Source of the DNA: Undaria pinnatifida
Taxonomy: Eukaryota; Sar; Phaeophyceae; Laminariales; Alariaceae
Assembly (NCBI GenBank): GCA_012845835.1
Contig: JABAKD010000029.1
Location: 176,501 to 240,500, forward strand
DNA length: 64,000 nucleotides
Reading direction: 5' to 3'
Shown: positions 63,591-64,000 of the stretch, piece after piece
Layout: every line of letters starts with the position of its first letter
Numbering within the stretch: the stretch's first letter is position 1
Notes under the pieces: model-generated
The model's input: the letters and a program-made list of their open reading frames with translations, nothing else
The model's database searches: none
What the model was told of the DNA's origin: nothing
Translations under genes and position numbers: made by a program

Positions 63591-64000
63591 TCTATTAATT
63601 TGCAGCAATTTAGAAAAAAAGGATCAACTAACTGCTGAAATCGCCTAGCAGCGTGGGTAGGTACATTTCGACGCGAATCGACGAGGAAATAAAATGCTGA
63701 ATTCTTCTCGCGATAAAAAGTAGGGCAGGTAACGTAGTGGGGAGGGGGGAGGGGAGCCCGCTATATGACCCCGTATCTGAGTTATACTACTGGGAGGGCG
63801 AGAGTAGTGCGAGCATCACGATAAATGGGATGGAAAAACGAAAAGAAGTGAAGTGTATTATTGCTGCTGTAATAATACGATACCAAAGCAAGTTGCACCG
63901 ATCGACTCGATCTGGACCGACTGCTGTATATTTTGCAATTGGTCCATGTGCAACTTTTCTCATCACAGGCCAGTATGAGATGAGAGTCGTTGAACTTGCC
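63591..64000. other. No recognisable gene
   Basis: The last 40 bases follow a possible acceptor (CTCATCACAG) and stay open in one frame (QYEMRVVELA). This might be a further exon of the SCCPDH-like gene, but I cannot support it. Confidence 0.3.

Overview
This is a stretch of nuclear genome from a eukaryote with intron-rich genes, long introns and heavy transposon debris. Coding exons end in GTAAG/GTGAG-type donors. Short TTAGGG-type tracts lie scattered inside introns, and there are many tri- to hexanucleotide repeats, poly-G/poly-C runs, Ty1/copia, Ty3/gypsy and non-LTR elements. The texture suggests a stramenopile alga, a brown alga being my best guess, but this rests on texture only and is not proven.

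Layout. 1-3 kb: decayed Ty3/gypsy pol. 3-14 kb: sequence with no recognisable gene, including an AT-rich degenerate tandem repeat at 4.7-5.3 kb. 14.35-14.49 kb (minus): a first exon encoding an Hsp70 N-terminus, with no further Hsp70 exon seen. 15.2-17.9 kb: a SINE-like element and a tandem duplication that doubled a signal-peptide-encoding first exon (minus) and left three copies of its upstream region. 18.6-21.4 kb: decayed Gag-like coding sequence flanked by short direct repeats. 22.8-22.9 kb: tRNA-like promoter sequences. 23.9-25.5 kb: six units of a ~270-305 bp satellite, then a second ~215-235 bp satellite split by a complete Ty1/copia insertion (25709-34656). That element has TGTTA...TAACA LTRs, a GATAC target-site duplication, a half-tRNA-Met-type primer site, a lost integrase core and a non-LTR element inserted in its 3' LTR. 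35.4-41 kb: extremely G-rich arrays mixed with a dispersed repeat called R1 here.

41.4-60 kb holds the best gene: the first seven exons of a saccharopine dehydrogenase-like oxidoreductase (SCCPDH family, plus strand). All seven exons join in phase to 271 codons. The ~11 kb first intron is packed with nested elements: a TIR element carrying a 421-bp TRIM, a long inverted-repeat element and LINE remnants. Three later introns carry degenerate copies of the exon that follows them, including its splice acceptor. The 3' part of the gene (roughly a third of the family's length) is expected beyond the window or in 60-64 kb, where I could not recognise it. 60-64 kb holds repeats and tRNA-derived SINE-like sequence.

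No operons, CRISPR arrays, rRNA or convincing functional tRNA genes were seen. Most open frames are chance frames through repeats.
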